From assembly GCF_020520425.1 (NCBI RefSeq), contig NC_079488.1, positions 90,377,285 to 90,441,284 of the forward strand: DNA of 64,000 bases. Direction: 5' to 3'. Below, in pieces: positions 48,201 to 59,867 of the stretch (its first letter is position 1; each line of letters begins with the position of its first letter). This DNA comes from Spinacia oleracea (taxonomy: Eukaryota; Streptophyta; Magnoliopsida; Caryophyllales; Amaranthaceae). A program made the translations under genes and the position numbers. The notes beneath the pieces were generated by a model that saw only the letters and a program-made list of their open reading frames with translations, made no database searches and was not told where the DNA came from.

Positions 48201-50153
48201 ACACACCTTATGTTTGCAGATGATCTAATTCTATTTGGGGATACATCTAGGGAAACCTTACATAGCATGCAAAGGGTTTTGGACCAATTTTGGGAATGCT
48301 CAGGGCAGAAAATGAACAATTCAAAAAGTAAGCTATACTTTTCCTAACACACCCCTTGTGATCAAAAGGAACTATTCACTCTAGCACTACAAGTAGAGCA
48401 AAGCCCTGATCTTCGAACCTACTTAGGTTTTCCTCTCACTGATAAGAGACCAACCCAAACCCAACTAGCCTATATCTGCAGAAATATAAGAGGAAAGCTG
48501 AACTCTTGGAAAACCAAATCCTTGTCTAAAGCTGGTAGGTTAGTATTGATTAGATCCTCCCTATCTGCTATTGCTAGCTACTCCATGCAGGTGTTGTCCC
48601 TCCCTAAGAAAACTCTCCATGAGATTGACCAAACTTGTGCAAGATTTCTGTGGGGCAATGAATCAGAAAACAGGAAAGTCCACCTTGTTGCTTGGGATAA
48701 GGTGTGTAGTGCAAAAGAAGTAGGTGGATTAGAAATCAGATCTGCTTTAATCATGAACCAAGTAGCCATGACTAAACTCTATTGGAAAATGAATAGTGCT
48801 GACAACTTAGCCATCAACTTAGTGAGAGAAAAATATGTGTCCAATAGAGCCTTTCCTGCCTCCTTTAAGACTGGGTCTCATATATGGCAAAATGTGGGTA
48901 AAGGGTGGAATCTGTATAACCAACTCACTGGGTGGTGTATAGGAAATGGGGAACAGATTAATCTGTGGAATGATAACTGGACTGGGAAAGGATCTCTGAG
49001 ATCAATCATTGTTGGACCCCTTAATAGAGGTGAGGAGGAATTAACTCTAGACTCAATCATCCAAAATGGCCAGTGGAAATTGAATGAACTAGCTGCTCAA
49101 TTGCCCACTGATCTAGCTAATTGGATTCAGGCTATACCTCTTACTAGCTTTGGTTGTGACACCCCTTTTTGTACCTTATCCCAAGGCCTTCACTTTGACT
49201 CAAAAACAGCCTACAACCATATTTGGAAAAATCAATTTCCCAGATCAGTTCAGAACAAAAAATGGAATGCAATATGGAAAGCTAGATGTCCCCCAAAAAT
49301 TAAAATGTTTATTTGACTTTGCATATGGGATAGGCTGCCCACTGCCTACCATTTAGCTAGCAGACAGATTATCCCCAATGCTCAATGTAAATTTGCCCTA
49401 ATGCTCAAGAGGATCAAGAACATATTTTCTACAGCTGCCCTAGGGCAGTTGAGTTTTGGTCAAAAGTCAAGTTTATCCCCAAAGTTAGATGCACTAACTC
49501 AGATTTTCAAACTTGGTTCATGGAAAATGTTTTTGAAAGTAAAAATGTAGATGAGTTAGATATAGAACATGCAACTGTTTTTATCTTCTGTATTTGGAGA
49601 ATGTGGTTGAGAAGAAACATGTGGGTTTTCCAAAAAGATCTAAGCCCATTGAATTCTGGGTCACTCAAACAATCTCTTTGACCAAAGAATTTGCCAAAAC
49701 TGAAATACCCAAACCCACCCCCAATAGGCCAATGCATATTGTTCAAAGTCCTTCCCATGTAAGGTATCCACTACCTTTTGCTCTACCTCTTTGCTTGCTT
49801 CCTATGCAATTATCTGCAGGGATAAGAACAACATGTATATAGATGGAGTTGCTGGTACCACAACAACAGTGTCAGCTACAACGGCTGAAACACAAGCAAT
49901 CTTGTTAGCTCTCTCTTGGGCTGCTGTCAATAAGTGGGAGGACACGGTGGTAATATCAGATTGTAAGGTGGCAGTTGATAGCATAGGCGAGGAAACAACT
50001 CCAACCACATGGCTTTCTAACATATATGGAAAATGCAGGGATGTCCTAAGAAGCCAAAGAAATCTGTTTTTGCAATCAAGAAGGCGAGAATTGATGAAGG
50101 AAGTGGACCATGTGGCAAGGAAGGCAAGGAGGCTGTTGAATCTGTCGCATTGA
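45294..50153 (+). pseudogene. LINE ORF2: endonuclease-reverse transcriptase-RNase H, multiply broken
   Basis: An uninterrupted 293-codon N-terminal segment without a domain I recognise leads into the endonuclease (NCRGM at about 46177, ILTETK, GDFNEV, SSDHNPI). The reverse transcriptase follows (LKAPGRDG, FRPISLCN, LKIDLEKAYDRLDW, MFADDLILFG). Then come the zf-RVT region, a 1-bp deletion near 49394, a QEHIFYSC zinc-binding motif in the shifted frame, and RNase H (TTAETQAILLALSWA, 49791-50153). In-frame stops: TGA 46173, TAG 46827, TGA 47229, TAA 48075, TAA 48345, TGA 49314. The enzyme would nick DNA and copy its RNA at the target; this copy cannot. Confidence 0.92.
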
Positions 50154-50409
50154 GGAGTTAGTCTACACCCTCCCCCTAACAAAGCTGATACTATTTCTGA
50201 AAACAATGATATCTCTTTTTTGGAAACATTACAATCTAATCCCGATTGCGCCATAGATGACTGTATTTTTGTGCCACATGAAGTGGATGGCTGTAATTTT
50301 TCTCCACCAAGAGTGGAAACTATTTGAAACTATGATGCCTTGTAATTTTTTGCTTAAGTAATGGATTAAGTAACTCTTTCTACCCAAAAAAAAAAAACCA
50401 AGATGAGTA

Positions 50410-50751
50410 TGTTGTCTTCAAAATGATAATCCCTGTAATAAAAGCATAAATTCTTCATTTCCCTCAAACAAACAAAAAAATATCAGAAACTCTTCATAAA
50501 AATGGAGTTCTAATCACAATATACCACATTAAAATTACATCAAGTAAGGAAGATGATTTTTCAAAAAAAAAATTTAATCATCATCAAAATTAAGATGAAA
50601 AACAAAATTCAAAAAAACCATATCTGGGAATAAAAAATTCCCAAATTATTTCTGCTAATTCTCTACTAAAATTTACTAATATTAGTAATTGAAATCAATA
50701 ATATCTTCAAATCCGCTTGTTATTTTCCGACTCCTCTCAAAAATAAAAATG
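50410..50751. other. 3' flank of the S40-type gene
   Basis: AT-rich, no coding frame. It should contain the 3' UTR of the minus-strand gene that ends at 50752. Minus-strand poly(A) signals cannot be assigned safely because of A/T runs. Confidence 0.4.
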
Positions 50752-51255
50752 CTAATCTTGAAACCCTGTCTTCTCCAAAATTGCATTCCTAACCTTATTT
50801 AGATCCCTCCCTGTCAGCGTCCTCCCACTTCCTTCATGCAATGACAACGACGCCATTTGCGGCCTCGCTAAATACTCATGCGGCGCCACCCACCCCTCGC
50901 CGTCGTCATCTCCGCCGTAACAATCATTGACTAAATCCTCGCCGAAACTCCACTTATGCGCCTTGTACTCCTCCCGGAGTATCTTCGACCAGTCTGGTAT
51001 ATTCACCGGCAAAGACGACGCGTCTCCTGCGCGCCTCCCCCTCGCTGGAGTCGGCGCGGTCATCGACTTCCTCGACGACTTGCTCCAACTCGGAGGCGAG
51101 TCGGACCGAGTCGACACGCCCCAAATGTCGGATTCATCGAACTCCAACTCCGTCGTAGCGGAGGTTTTCATCGACGGTGGTTGAATCAGATCATTGCTCA
51201 AGAATCGGTAGTTACTCTTTCTCCTCGCCATCATGGAACTCTTCGCACTAGCCAT
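50752..51255 (-). CDS. Senescence-regulator S40 family protein (DUF584)
   Basis: Single-exon frame of 167 codons from MASAKSSMMARRKSNYRFL. An upstream in-frame ATG at 51366 would add 37 hydrophobic, low-complexity residues and lies beyond the TATA-like box, so the inner ATG is preferred. Diagnostic S40 blocks appear in order: YRFLSND near the N-terminus, FDESDIWG, a Ser/Arg-rich linker, LPVNIPDWSKIL, then HEYLARPQMASLSLHEGSGR and TLTGRDLNKVRNAILEKTGF at the C-terminus. Plant S40 proteins are small, often nuclear, and linked to leaf senescence and stress; molecular activity is not established. Which paralogue this is cannot be told. Confidence 0.92.
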   Translation of the reverse strand: MASAKSSMMARRKSNYRFLSNDLIQPPSMKTSATTELEFDESDIWGVSTRSDSPPSWSKSSRKSMTAPTPARGRRAGDASSLPVNIPDWSKILREEYKAHKWSFGEDLVNDCYGGDDDGEGWVAPHEYLARPQMASLSLHEGSGRTLTGRDLNKVRNAILEKTGFQD

Positions 51256-51388
51256 TTTTGTTTTCCAGATAATTTTTGCTTTGGTTATTATTGTTTTTTT
51301 AAAAAGTTTGAGAGAGAATGAAAAATGGAAGATTAACGATTGGGTAGTTGGAAATGGAGTTGGCAATTGATACTAGAAAGGAAATGCA

Positions 51389-51396
51389 AATTTATA
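51389..51396 (-). promoter_or_regulatory. TATA-like box of the S40-type gene
   Basis: The minus strand reads TATAAATT here, about 135 bp upstream of the chosen ATG. It is the best TATA match in the proximal region and supports the inner start codon. A CCAAT-like word lies further upstream at about 51422. Confidence 0.5.
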
Positions 51397-51805
51397 ATGC
51401 GGATTTACGGATAAGATTTCAATCCAATCAATTTTCTCTCTCTTTGAAAATGACAATTTACCCTTGCGTGTTTTTAAACAGTTGCCAAGTGTTGAAATAA
51501 GTAAAAAAGAAAATAATTTCTAAAGAGGAGTTGCCAAGTGTTGTACATTTATTTTTACTATTATCATGAAAATTGTTTTTGTTTTATTGGTAATTAATGG
51601 AAGAGTGTAATAATAATAAAATTGCAGGTTGATTCTAAGGAAGAGGACGTGTATGTTTTCACTTATTTTGGGATATTATGATGTATGATGAGTTTCACAA
51701 TTTGACATGGATGGATTAGTGGATATAGATGAAGAGAGCGTTTACTATTTTCGCAATTGTCTTTTTAGTTTTGTTTAAGATTTCCTCTTACATAGGCACA
51801 GTAAA

Positions 51806-52754
51806 TACTCCATCCGTTCCACATTAGTTGTTACACTTATCTTTGCACAAATTTTTACTCCCTCCATTCCTAAATGTTCTTCCCGTTTTTATTTCGGGCG
51901 TTTCTATATGTTCTTCCCATTTCTATTTTTGGACATGATTTTTTACCATAAATTTTCCCACTATCCCTTATTTAATTCATTCACATTTCCCTATTCTTTT
52001 ATGATTTTTTATTACTTTATTAAAAATATCTTCTCTCTCCTTCATTTCTTTATTACTTTCCTTTTCTACTTTATTATTTTCTCTTACATTCAATCATTAC
52101 TCTTACACTCAATCATTACAAGATTCAGTTTTCTTAATTCTCACACCATTTCTCAAATGGGAAGAACATAAAGGAACAAAGGGAGTAGATGATAAGTGGT
52201 TATTTGGTTATCAATTGTTATTTTATTGAAAAAATAGATATGATAGGAGTTAGTGGAGTAATTTTTTAACAAAAGGTCTTGCGCGTACAAGGTGTACAAT
52301 AAATTTATTGTCACCAAGATAACTTTTACTCATTTTTTTGTAACTTTAATCTAGTTTTGATTAACTTTTATATTAGTAAAAAAAAATTGATAGATAAATA
52401 TTTAAAGGGTTAAATGATTGATTTTATATATTATTAGTGATTTTGAAGAAATAAGTTTTATTAAAATGAAAAAAAATCACTTACAAATAGATAACTTTTA
52501 CATATATAAGCTTAACTTTTAAGCATTTTGAGTTAACTTTTACTCCGGTGTACAATATTTATTGTACAACCTTTGTAAATAAGAATTTGTGATTTTTTAA
52601 TTGAATGAGAGAGGGGGTGGGGACAAAAAAAAATTAATGGGAAGAGAGAGACAATATAATAATCGTGGGGTCATTCCTTATTTAGAAGTGTAACAACTAA
52701 TCTGGGACGGACGAAAAAGGAAAGTGTAACAACTAATCTGGGACAGAGGGAGTA
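51806..52754. mobile_element. Stowaway-like MITE (left copy) enlarged by two nested elements
   Basis: Ends CTCCATCCGTTCCACATTAG... and ...CTAATCTGGGACAGAGGGAG lie between TA dinucleotides (51806-51807, 52753-52754). A second Stowaway-like MITE (51858-52185, CTCCCTCCATTCC...AAAGGGAG, TA on both sides) and another inverted-repeat insert (about 52275-52585, ends around GTGTACAATAAAT) are nested in it. The outer family is the same as the copy at 62674-62921, which lies in the opposite orientation. Confidence 0.72.
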
Positions 52755-52812
52755 GTATCTAATTGTAATGTTTTAGTTTATACCTCATAAAATTTATTTA
52801 CACTATTATGAA

Positions 52813-52839
52813 CCTGGTCCACGCTTAGCGTGGACCAGG
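52813..52839. repeat. Left 27-bp palindrome of the composite region
   Basis: CCTGGTCCACGC and GCGTGGACCAGG are exact inverted halves separated by TTA. The same halves recur at 62608-62639 with an 8-base spacer. A separate perfect 20-bp palindrome (TAACTGTCACGTGACAGTTA) lies at 52871-52890. Confidence 0.85.
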
Positions 52840-52890
52840 GCAACGGAGTAATATGTAGGGGCAACATGTGTAACTGTCACGTGACAGTTA

Positions 52891-54860
52891 TTTTGTGATT
52901 TTAAATAGTAACTATATGCGTATTACAGTAACTATGTGTTTTAAAGAGTTACTATGTGTTTTGTAGAGTTTCAATACGATTTGTGTCTAGCCCACTTTAT
53001 ATACGTTTTAAACTTTTTTATTTTTCATAATTTCAGATCTACATTATGTTCATTTCTCTTTCATTTCCCTCTCTTCATTTTCTCTCTCTTCATTTTCTCT
53101 CTATGCTTTTCAAAATTTAGCCCAAATTTCTAGGTTTTGTTCGATTTTCTTCGTAACTATCTTATAATTCTTATAATTGGATCTATTAGATGAGGAAAAA
53201 TTGGAGGAAGTAGTAGATCAAGAAGGAGGTTCGTCGTTGCCGAAATCGAATCGAAGAATTTGCGCTCGTCTACAAATCTTCGCAAGAATTTTTAGAGATC
53301 ACATCTCGGTTTGTTAATTTTTAAAGAATTTCAAGTCTGTTTTTATTTAAAATTGAAAATATTTGTTGTTTTGGAGAAATTAATGTTTGTGTTTTACCGA
53401 AATATCGTTTTCACTTCGCGAATTCGATCAGTGACTTCACGATTTTAAATAGTAACTATATGAGTAATACAGTAACTATATGGTTTAAAGAGGTACTATG
53501 TAATTTTAATGGTTACTATATTATTTTAATGGTTACTATATGTGTACAATAGTTATTATTTTGTTGAGTGATTTGAAATGTTTGTTGTTTTGTCAAAATT
53601 AGGGTTAGTGTTTCACATAGTTAGTATATAAATGATAGAGTCACCTTTAATTTATGTTGCGAAATAGTGTTTTTAATAGTCACTGGAGTATTCGTTGTGT
53701 TTATGTTAGTAGTAGTTTTTAGAGTAACTATATTTTTTTAAAATTTACTACAACTTTAAAACAGTAACTATATATGTGTTTAAAATAGTTACTATATTTT
53801 TTAGAAAGTTATTATAAGTTTAAAACAGTAACTATGTGTTTAAGATAGTTATTATGTTATGAACAGTTTTTAGTGATTTTTTGATAAATAATAGTTACTA
53901 TACAATATATTATGTACTATATTATTTAGAGTATGTTTTTGTCCGCTTCTTAGATAGTGACTATATGATTATAATGGTTACTATATGTGTACAGTAGTTA
54001 CTATATTATAATAATAGTCACTATATGTTTTATATAGTTACTATATGGTTTATATATTTACTATATATTTGAAATAGGTACTATGTTTATTTTATCATGA
54101 TTTGTTACCATATGTTTATTTTCTTCAATAGTTACTATATTATTTATATAGTTACTATATGTTTGAAATATGTATTATGTTTATTTTATCATGATTTGTT
54201 ACCATATGTTTATTTTCTTCAATAGTTATTGTATATTTTATATAGTTATTATATGTTTGAAATAGGTACTATGTTAGTTTATTATGTTATGTGCATGTTT
54301 TTTTATGTTTATTCTACCTTTTTAGTGATGTAGTTACTATATTATGGATCGAGTTACTATATTATTATCACACCAACTATGTCTGCAACTTTGTGACTAA
54401 ATGACCATCAATAATATTTATAGGTACTATATCTTGTATTATAGTAACTATACGTTTGGTATAGTTTTTTATGTATATTATAATGTTACCTTTATGTTGT
54501 TTGTTGTCCTTAATGTTATTAGTAATAAGAGTTACTATGTTATGATCACAATAACTATATGATCATAACAATAACTATATCTGCAACCCTGCTCGTATAT
54601 AACTATCATTAATATTAAGAGATACAATATCATGTATAATAGTAACTATATGTTATCATTATGTTCTTTTATGTTCTTTTTATGTTCTTTCTTTGTACTC
54701 TATGTTATTAGTAATAAAAGTGACGGTAACTATATGACTATAACAATAACAATAAATATATCTGCAATTCTACGGGTATCTTACCATCGTTAATTCTAAG
54801 AGTTACTAAATGATGCATAATAGAAATTATATGTTTTACATATTTACTATGTTATTTTTT
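52891..54860. repeat. Dense array of (A/G)TTACTATAT / TAACTATAT words
   Basis: Dozens of short copies of a TAACTATA-like decamer occur in both orientations, irregularly spaced, often every 20-40 bp. Between 53040 and 53340 the array is interrupted by a CT-rich stretch (CTCTCTTCATTTTCTCTC) and a short, ATG-led, stop-containing segment that resembles a 5' leader and first exon followed by a possible donor. No long frame is present. Confidence 0.6.
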
Positions 54861-54909
54861 CATATTTGAATGTTAAATCATTAACTCAGTTTAAATATTA
54901 TTGATTCAG

Positions 54910-55074
54910 AAATACAAAGATGATGCACCCAGAATTGAAGTCGTGCAAAGAATAAATTTTTCAAGGAAAACAAAAGCAAGAGAAGAAGAAAATCCTAACA
55001 ATAATGGAGACCAAGGACGTGGTAGAGGAAGGAGAGGACGTGCTGGTGGAAAAAAGAGACGTGGATTTTTGTAG
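54910..55074 (+). pseudogene. Orphan terminal exon with RG-rich tail, family unknown
   Basis: After a splice-acceptor-like TTATTGATTCAG (54898-54909) the frame reads KYKDDAPRIEVVQRINFSRK, then an Asn/Glu-rich stretch and an Arg-Gly-rich basic tail (GRGRGRRGRAGGKKRRG), ending at TAG 55072-55074. Upstream frames are closed, so this would be a last exon whose other exons are missing. The basic tail suggests nucleic-acid binding. It may be the end of a transposase-type gene of the surrounding composite, but I do not recognise the family. Element B homology starts directly after the stop. Confidence 0.4.
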
Positions 55075-55617
55075 CTTGGTCGTTTCGTAGCTTGGAGCCC
55101 CCAAGTATGCATGTTGGGATGCTTCCTTTTGGCGTACGATTTTTGTAGGTTTTTTCGAGAAAGGTGCCTTGGGGTTCCGCTCGTGTAGGTGCGACTATCC
55201 CTCCCGTGGTAGGTAATATTTTGCTACCTTTAATCCTTAATGTAGAAGTCGTGTGGCTTGCATTTTGAATTTGGGCGATAAGTAGTCTTTGCCTCTTTTA
55301 CACATGCTCTTGGTCGTACCCGCATTAGTGCAATATGCCTTACTCTTTTTTTTAGACTTGTACCGTGGGATGGTTGAACTTATGGTGCGACGTAGGCTTG
55401 TGTGGCCTAACGGCGTGTCTTAGAACATTCCTCCAGGTGTTGGGATATCATTATTATTTTTTGCATTGGAGTACTTCATCACGCCTCGTTCAGGTGCTCG
55501 AACAAGTGTAGCACCTTCTGCGCGGGTGTGCACGGCTTATTACTTTGTTCGATGCGAGGATTCATAGATGTTTCTTTCTTGTTTTTATATCAGGGCGAAA
55601 TTTGGCAAGCAGAGATA

Positions 55618-58600
55618 TTCAGCGCCCAGGCTGGGGCGTTAAAGATATCGGCGCCCAGCTCTGGGCGTTGAAAATGATTTATGGGAATTTGACATTTTTT
55701 TATCCTTGATTTTTCTTTTGCTTTTGCTTTGGAACGACGTAGATTGTGTAACGGGCGCTTGTAGGGCGAGCGTTATGTGCAGTAGTTTGATCGGAGTTTT
55801 GGTGACTCGCGATTTTCAGTTACCCTTGTTAGTGGGGTGACTTTATTATTCTAAGCAGTGCTTAGAAATTTGGGAGGGGTTGTAGCCATTCTAAGGTTCG
55901 TTTTACACGATTGACCTTAGGATTGTGCCCCTATGACGTGTGTATAGCATTAGCATTGAGAATTTGCGATAAAATCGTCATTTCGAACATTTTTAGAGTG
56001 TTTTTCTCAAGCCCCCAATTGTAGCTATGGGATTGGCTTGGTGCTATAATGATTGGCATACGTTTTTATGCATTCATGGTGACATGGATCATGAATAGTT
56101 TGAACCAGACTCGTTTAGTGCGAGGTACGTTCGAGTAGTGATTTGCTACTTCTCTTGTAAATGTCGTATTGTGAGACATTGCCATGGTCAAGGTAGTCAC
56201 ATGTTGAAGTGTGCCTTGGCCAAAATCTAGGTGCCTTCCTTTACCCATAATCATATTTAGAAATCTCTTTGACTCACTTGCAACATCGAGATAAACGCAT
56301 ACTTAGCTTAAACCAACGACACTTTATTATGTTCGAAGAAATTATTTGAAAATTATTTGAAATCCGACTCCTACTGTCTACAATCCGAGGTGTCCTAAGT
56401 AAGTTGACTTATAGAAGGGTTCGTACAAGATTACATGAGCGAATCAAAATACTGTTACGATTTTTGGAATGCTGTCTAAGGATTTGCTGGAAGCCGGGTG
56501 CATGCGTCAAGATATTACTTGTGCCCGTGTGGCACATGCTTTGGGCTTTTAGGGCCATCTTTTCTAGAATGGCGGGAATATAAACCGTTTTCAAATTGAC
56601 TTAGATTTACTTGGTGTATGTCTGCACAAAAGGTCAAGGTATACTTAGTTCTTTCCCTAGCTCTTCCATTTCAATTTTTTAGCTCCCAGTTGCTATTATG
56701 TCTTCCCATTAATGATGCTTTTAGATTTCGATTTTAGATGCCCGTGTCATATGTCTGAGTAGGGTGAGCCTTGGTTAAGTGCCAAGTCCTATTGACAATA
56801 TCTAATTTTTTCAAAGGGGATTCGCAAGCATTTGAATTACCATGAACGGGTGCCCTGAGTTCGAAGGAACGATGGGGCGATGCCGTAGAATAATCCTCTT
56901 TATTGCAAGCTTTACTGCCTTTACTACTTGTTGGCGATTATGACTGTGTCTAGTGGTGAAAGAAGGTCTTTAGGTGAGTTACTTTGCTTTAGGGAGGGTC
57001 AAGTCGAGTACTTTAGAGGTCATGGACGCTCGCGCTAGCCCCCTTTCAATTGAGGCAAAGCGATCTTTTGAGTATTGGCTAAGTGCCTAGGAGTGTGAGT
57101 GCTCCTTCTCGCAAGGGTACGTGCCCTTATTATTTTTCGATGTGTGCTCCTTTTGGCATCTTGATGACTTGGATTCTTCCTTTGACTTAAATTTTTCTTT
57201 CGACTTGGGTTGCAAGTAATTAAATTTCTATAAGGGACTCTATTTTTTGTTATTCTATAGACTTTAACATTTTTGCAACTTGGTTGGACCGAATCATGGA
57301 TTGCCTACGTATCCGCCTTAAATAGATTAATTTTGGAATCAGGTCTTGCTTAGTTCTTAGCCAGAAAATGGTTTCTTAGAATGTCGATTTTGGAGCGCGC
57401 GTATTTTGCCTTTTTTGTATGATCTTCTACCCCCCAAGTGTTCGTTATTTTTCCGCATGTATATAGGAAAATATACGAACACTTTTAGGAAATGGGAGTT
57501 GAAAAGTGTTAAGCAAGAACGGCGCCCAGGGCTGGGCGCTATTATTTTCGGCGCCCAGGTCTGGGCGTTGAAAGCGTGTTCTGGGCTGCCTTTTTGCGCT
57601 GCTCCTTTTCGTTTTGTGCCAAATATTTTCGAATCTTTTTTGTGCGCTAAATGCTTCTTTTCCCTTTTTTAGACGAACTTTAAAGGCGCTTTGCAAAGTA
57701 TTTTTTTTTATTATATATTTTTTTTGTTAAGCGTAGAATGTACTTTTTCATTTGTCTTTTCCCTTTTTTCCGTTCGTGACTCAAGACGGCTTGAAACGAT
57801 CGAATGAGATAGGATAATTTGTATAGGTATTAGTCAAGCATGAGGATCACATATGTTAGGACTCACAATTTGCAGCCTCAAGCTAGTGTCATGAGTTTAC
57901 ATCAACCAAGGCCAATGAGTAGCATGGGGACGGCTCAAGGGTATATCAACAGGATGTATCCATACAAGTTATATGGTCATTATGCTAATGGTGGTGCAAG
58001 AGCAGGTTTGGGCTTTGGAAATAATGGGTATGACGCACGTGTCAATGACCGTACGTGGTTTGCAGTTGACAACAAATTCAGGAACAAGAGTCGAGGTAAT
58101 GGTTTCTTAGGTTATGGCAATGAGAACATGGATGGGTTAAATGAGCTGAACAGGGGCCCCAGAGTGAAGGCGTCTAAGAACATAAGGATTGGAAAGGGTA
58201 GACATCGTAGAACTTTATGTAGTTTTTTGTGGCATGATTTGGATCGGTTGACTCAATTCTTTTACTTCGTTTACTTGGGTAAATTTTGCACTTTGGGAGG
58301 TACGGGATAAGTATTTCATGACTCGCTCTTTTCGTTCTCCCTTTTCTTTTTCTCTTTTTTATTTTTTGCTTGGGATTTCTCCCTCTTTTTATTTGGGCTA
58401 AAAGGTCGATGGTTGTGTTCTTTGAGTCACGAGGCGAGACTGAGTGAGCCTCGTTTGGTAGGCCTATAGTGGACCTTTAATTTTTGTAGGCCTAGGGTGG
58501 ACCTTTAAATTGTCTTACTTTGCAAGCGTATTTAGTCGTTTCTTAAAATATGCAAATAGCGTAGATTCAAAATGTTGTTTTTACTTTATTGAAAGTTAAC

Positions 58601-59867
58601 GAAAGAATTACATCGAAAATAATTTTTTTTGCTTCTTTTCAGATTCCAATTTTCGGGATTTAATTGGAAGTTGTGATTTAGACTCGAACTTTCATTAATT
58701 TTTCTGATTAAACCCGTGTAGGAATACAAGGAGGTGGCCTAGACTCAAAATAATGACGCGGCGTAAGCCTATAATACTTGACCAAGCAACTTTCGGATTT
58801 AGGCTAATTGGACCATAACTTTCGTTGGTTGACACTTTAGATTTTAACCCTTGGGTGTTCATTTGTCATGCGCCATTTTGCTTAATGTTGGCAAGGTAGT
58901 TAATTGGGGAGATCGAATTTTCATTTTTGCAAGACTAGAATCATTAGTGCGGCTTCTCTCTTAGTGTGTATTGCTTTACCCCAGTGGTAACCTTATGGCA
59001 TGCCGATTTGGGTATTTTCATGGTTTGTCATGTTGCATTCATGGAAAATCTTTTAGTCCGTACTTAGGAATATTTCAAGGGGCGAGTGGCTCGAGAGGAC
59101 TATGATAGTCGTGACCCAATGTGATCATAAGCCTTGAGGCCATTAATTATTTTCTTTGCCAATGGTATTGACACCTTAGGCTCACTTTGGGGGTTGTGCG
59201 ACTAGGGAGGAATGATTTTCAGAATGTGACTGTTTCCATTTTGCAAATACTTGAATTACATAATATATTCTTTTTATTGGTGAGAGAGAGTATTGAGGCC
59301 GTAGATTCTTAGCAAGGGATGACAATTACATATGGGTGCTTATTTATTTCTTTTAAATGTTAGGAAGGGAGACTCAATATGTTTTAACCTTTTAACTTGC
59401 AGAACGACACCAAACATTAGGACCGATTCTATGTATAAGACCACTAAGACTTAGGATTTAGATTGTACTTTGGCATAGCCTAGTCTAGACTCGGATTTAC
59501 TTATTTTTTATTTGAACATTATTTTTTTCTTTGAAAACTTTATTCGAACATCATTTTTTGAATACTTTGCCCATGTGACATCCAAGGTTATTTTAATTAG
59601 CATGCTCGATTTTGGTGCCGAACATTGTCGTCATAGGAGGCCTAACAACGACACAAAGAGTTATTTATTTTTTATAAGTCGTTTTTAGAATCGAGTGCCT
59701 TTTTTCATACGCCCTCGCAGCAATTTTCACGAGCTTTTTTTTATTGCTACGTATATTTTATGCGCGGGTACCGAGGCTACTGTGCTTGACCAAAAGGCCA
59801 GGCAGCAACTTCAGCGCCCAACCAGGGGCGTTGGAAAGATTGGCACCCAGCCAGGGGCGCTGAAAAT
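55618..59867. repeat. Recurrent GC-rich double-hairpin module, three internal copies in element B
   Basis: Copies at 55618-55674, 57518-57574 and 59811-59867 correspond in position to A's copies at 5745, 7832 and 10006. A fourth copy lies in the LTR (61620-61678). The copies keep the palindromic words GGCGCCCAG and CTGGGCG while spacer letters vary. Confidence 0.8.
57840..58190 (+). pseudogene. Captured YTH/ECT gene fragment, better preserved copy in element B
   Basis: The plus-strand frame (start 57840, open to 58310) contains RPMSSMGTAQGYINRMYP, KLYGHYANGGARAGLGFG, YDARVNDRTWFAVDNKF and GYGNENMDGLNELNRGPR. This matches my knowledge of the segment preceding the YTH domain in plant ECT (m6A-binding) proteins. 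About 114 residues look ECT-like; after RVKASKN the similarity stops and the YTH domain is absent. It lies antisense to the retrotransposon. As an isolated fragment it cannot encode a reader protein; antisense RNA from the element could pair with host ECT transcripts, which is inference. Confidence 0.75.

Larger units (their letters stand above)
43663..50409 (+). mobile_element. Full-length L1-type LINE, decayed
   Basis: The 11-mer CAAGATGAGTA at 43663-43673 and 50399-50409 is the target-site duplication, and a poly(A) run (50386-50397) closes the right end, giving an insert of 43674-50398 (about 6.7 kb). It holds ORF1 (43739-45154), a 139-bp spacer, and ORF2 (45294-50153) with endonuclease, reverse transcriptase, zinc-binding segment and RNase H. 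At least seven in-frame stops and one clear 1-bp deletion make it non-functional. The length suggests insertion of a complete copy rather than a 5'-truncated one. Confidence 0.92.

Noticed and set aside
51256..51366. Extended N-terminus of the S40-type protein from ATG 51366
   Set aside because: The added residues are hydrophobic/basic without family similarity and lie in what looks like the 5' UTR just downstream of the TATA-like box.
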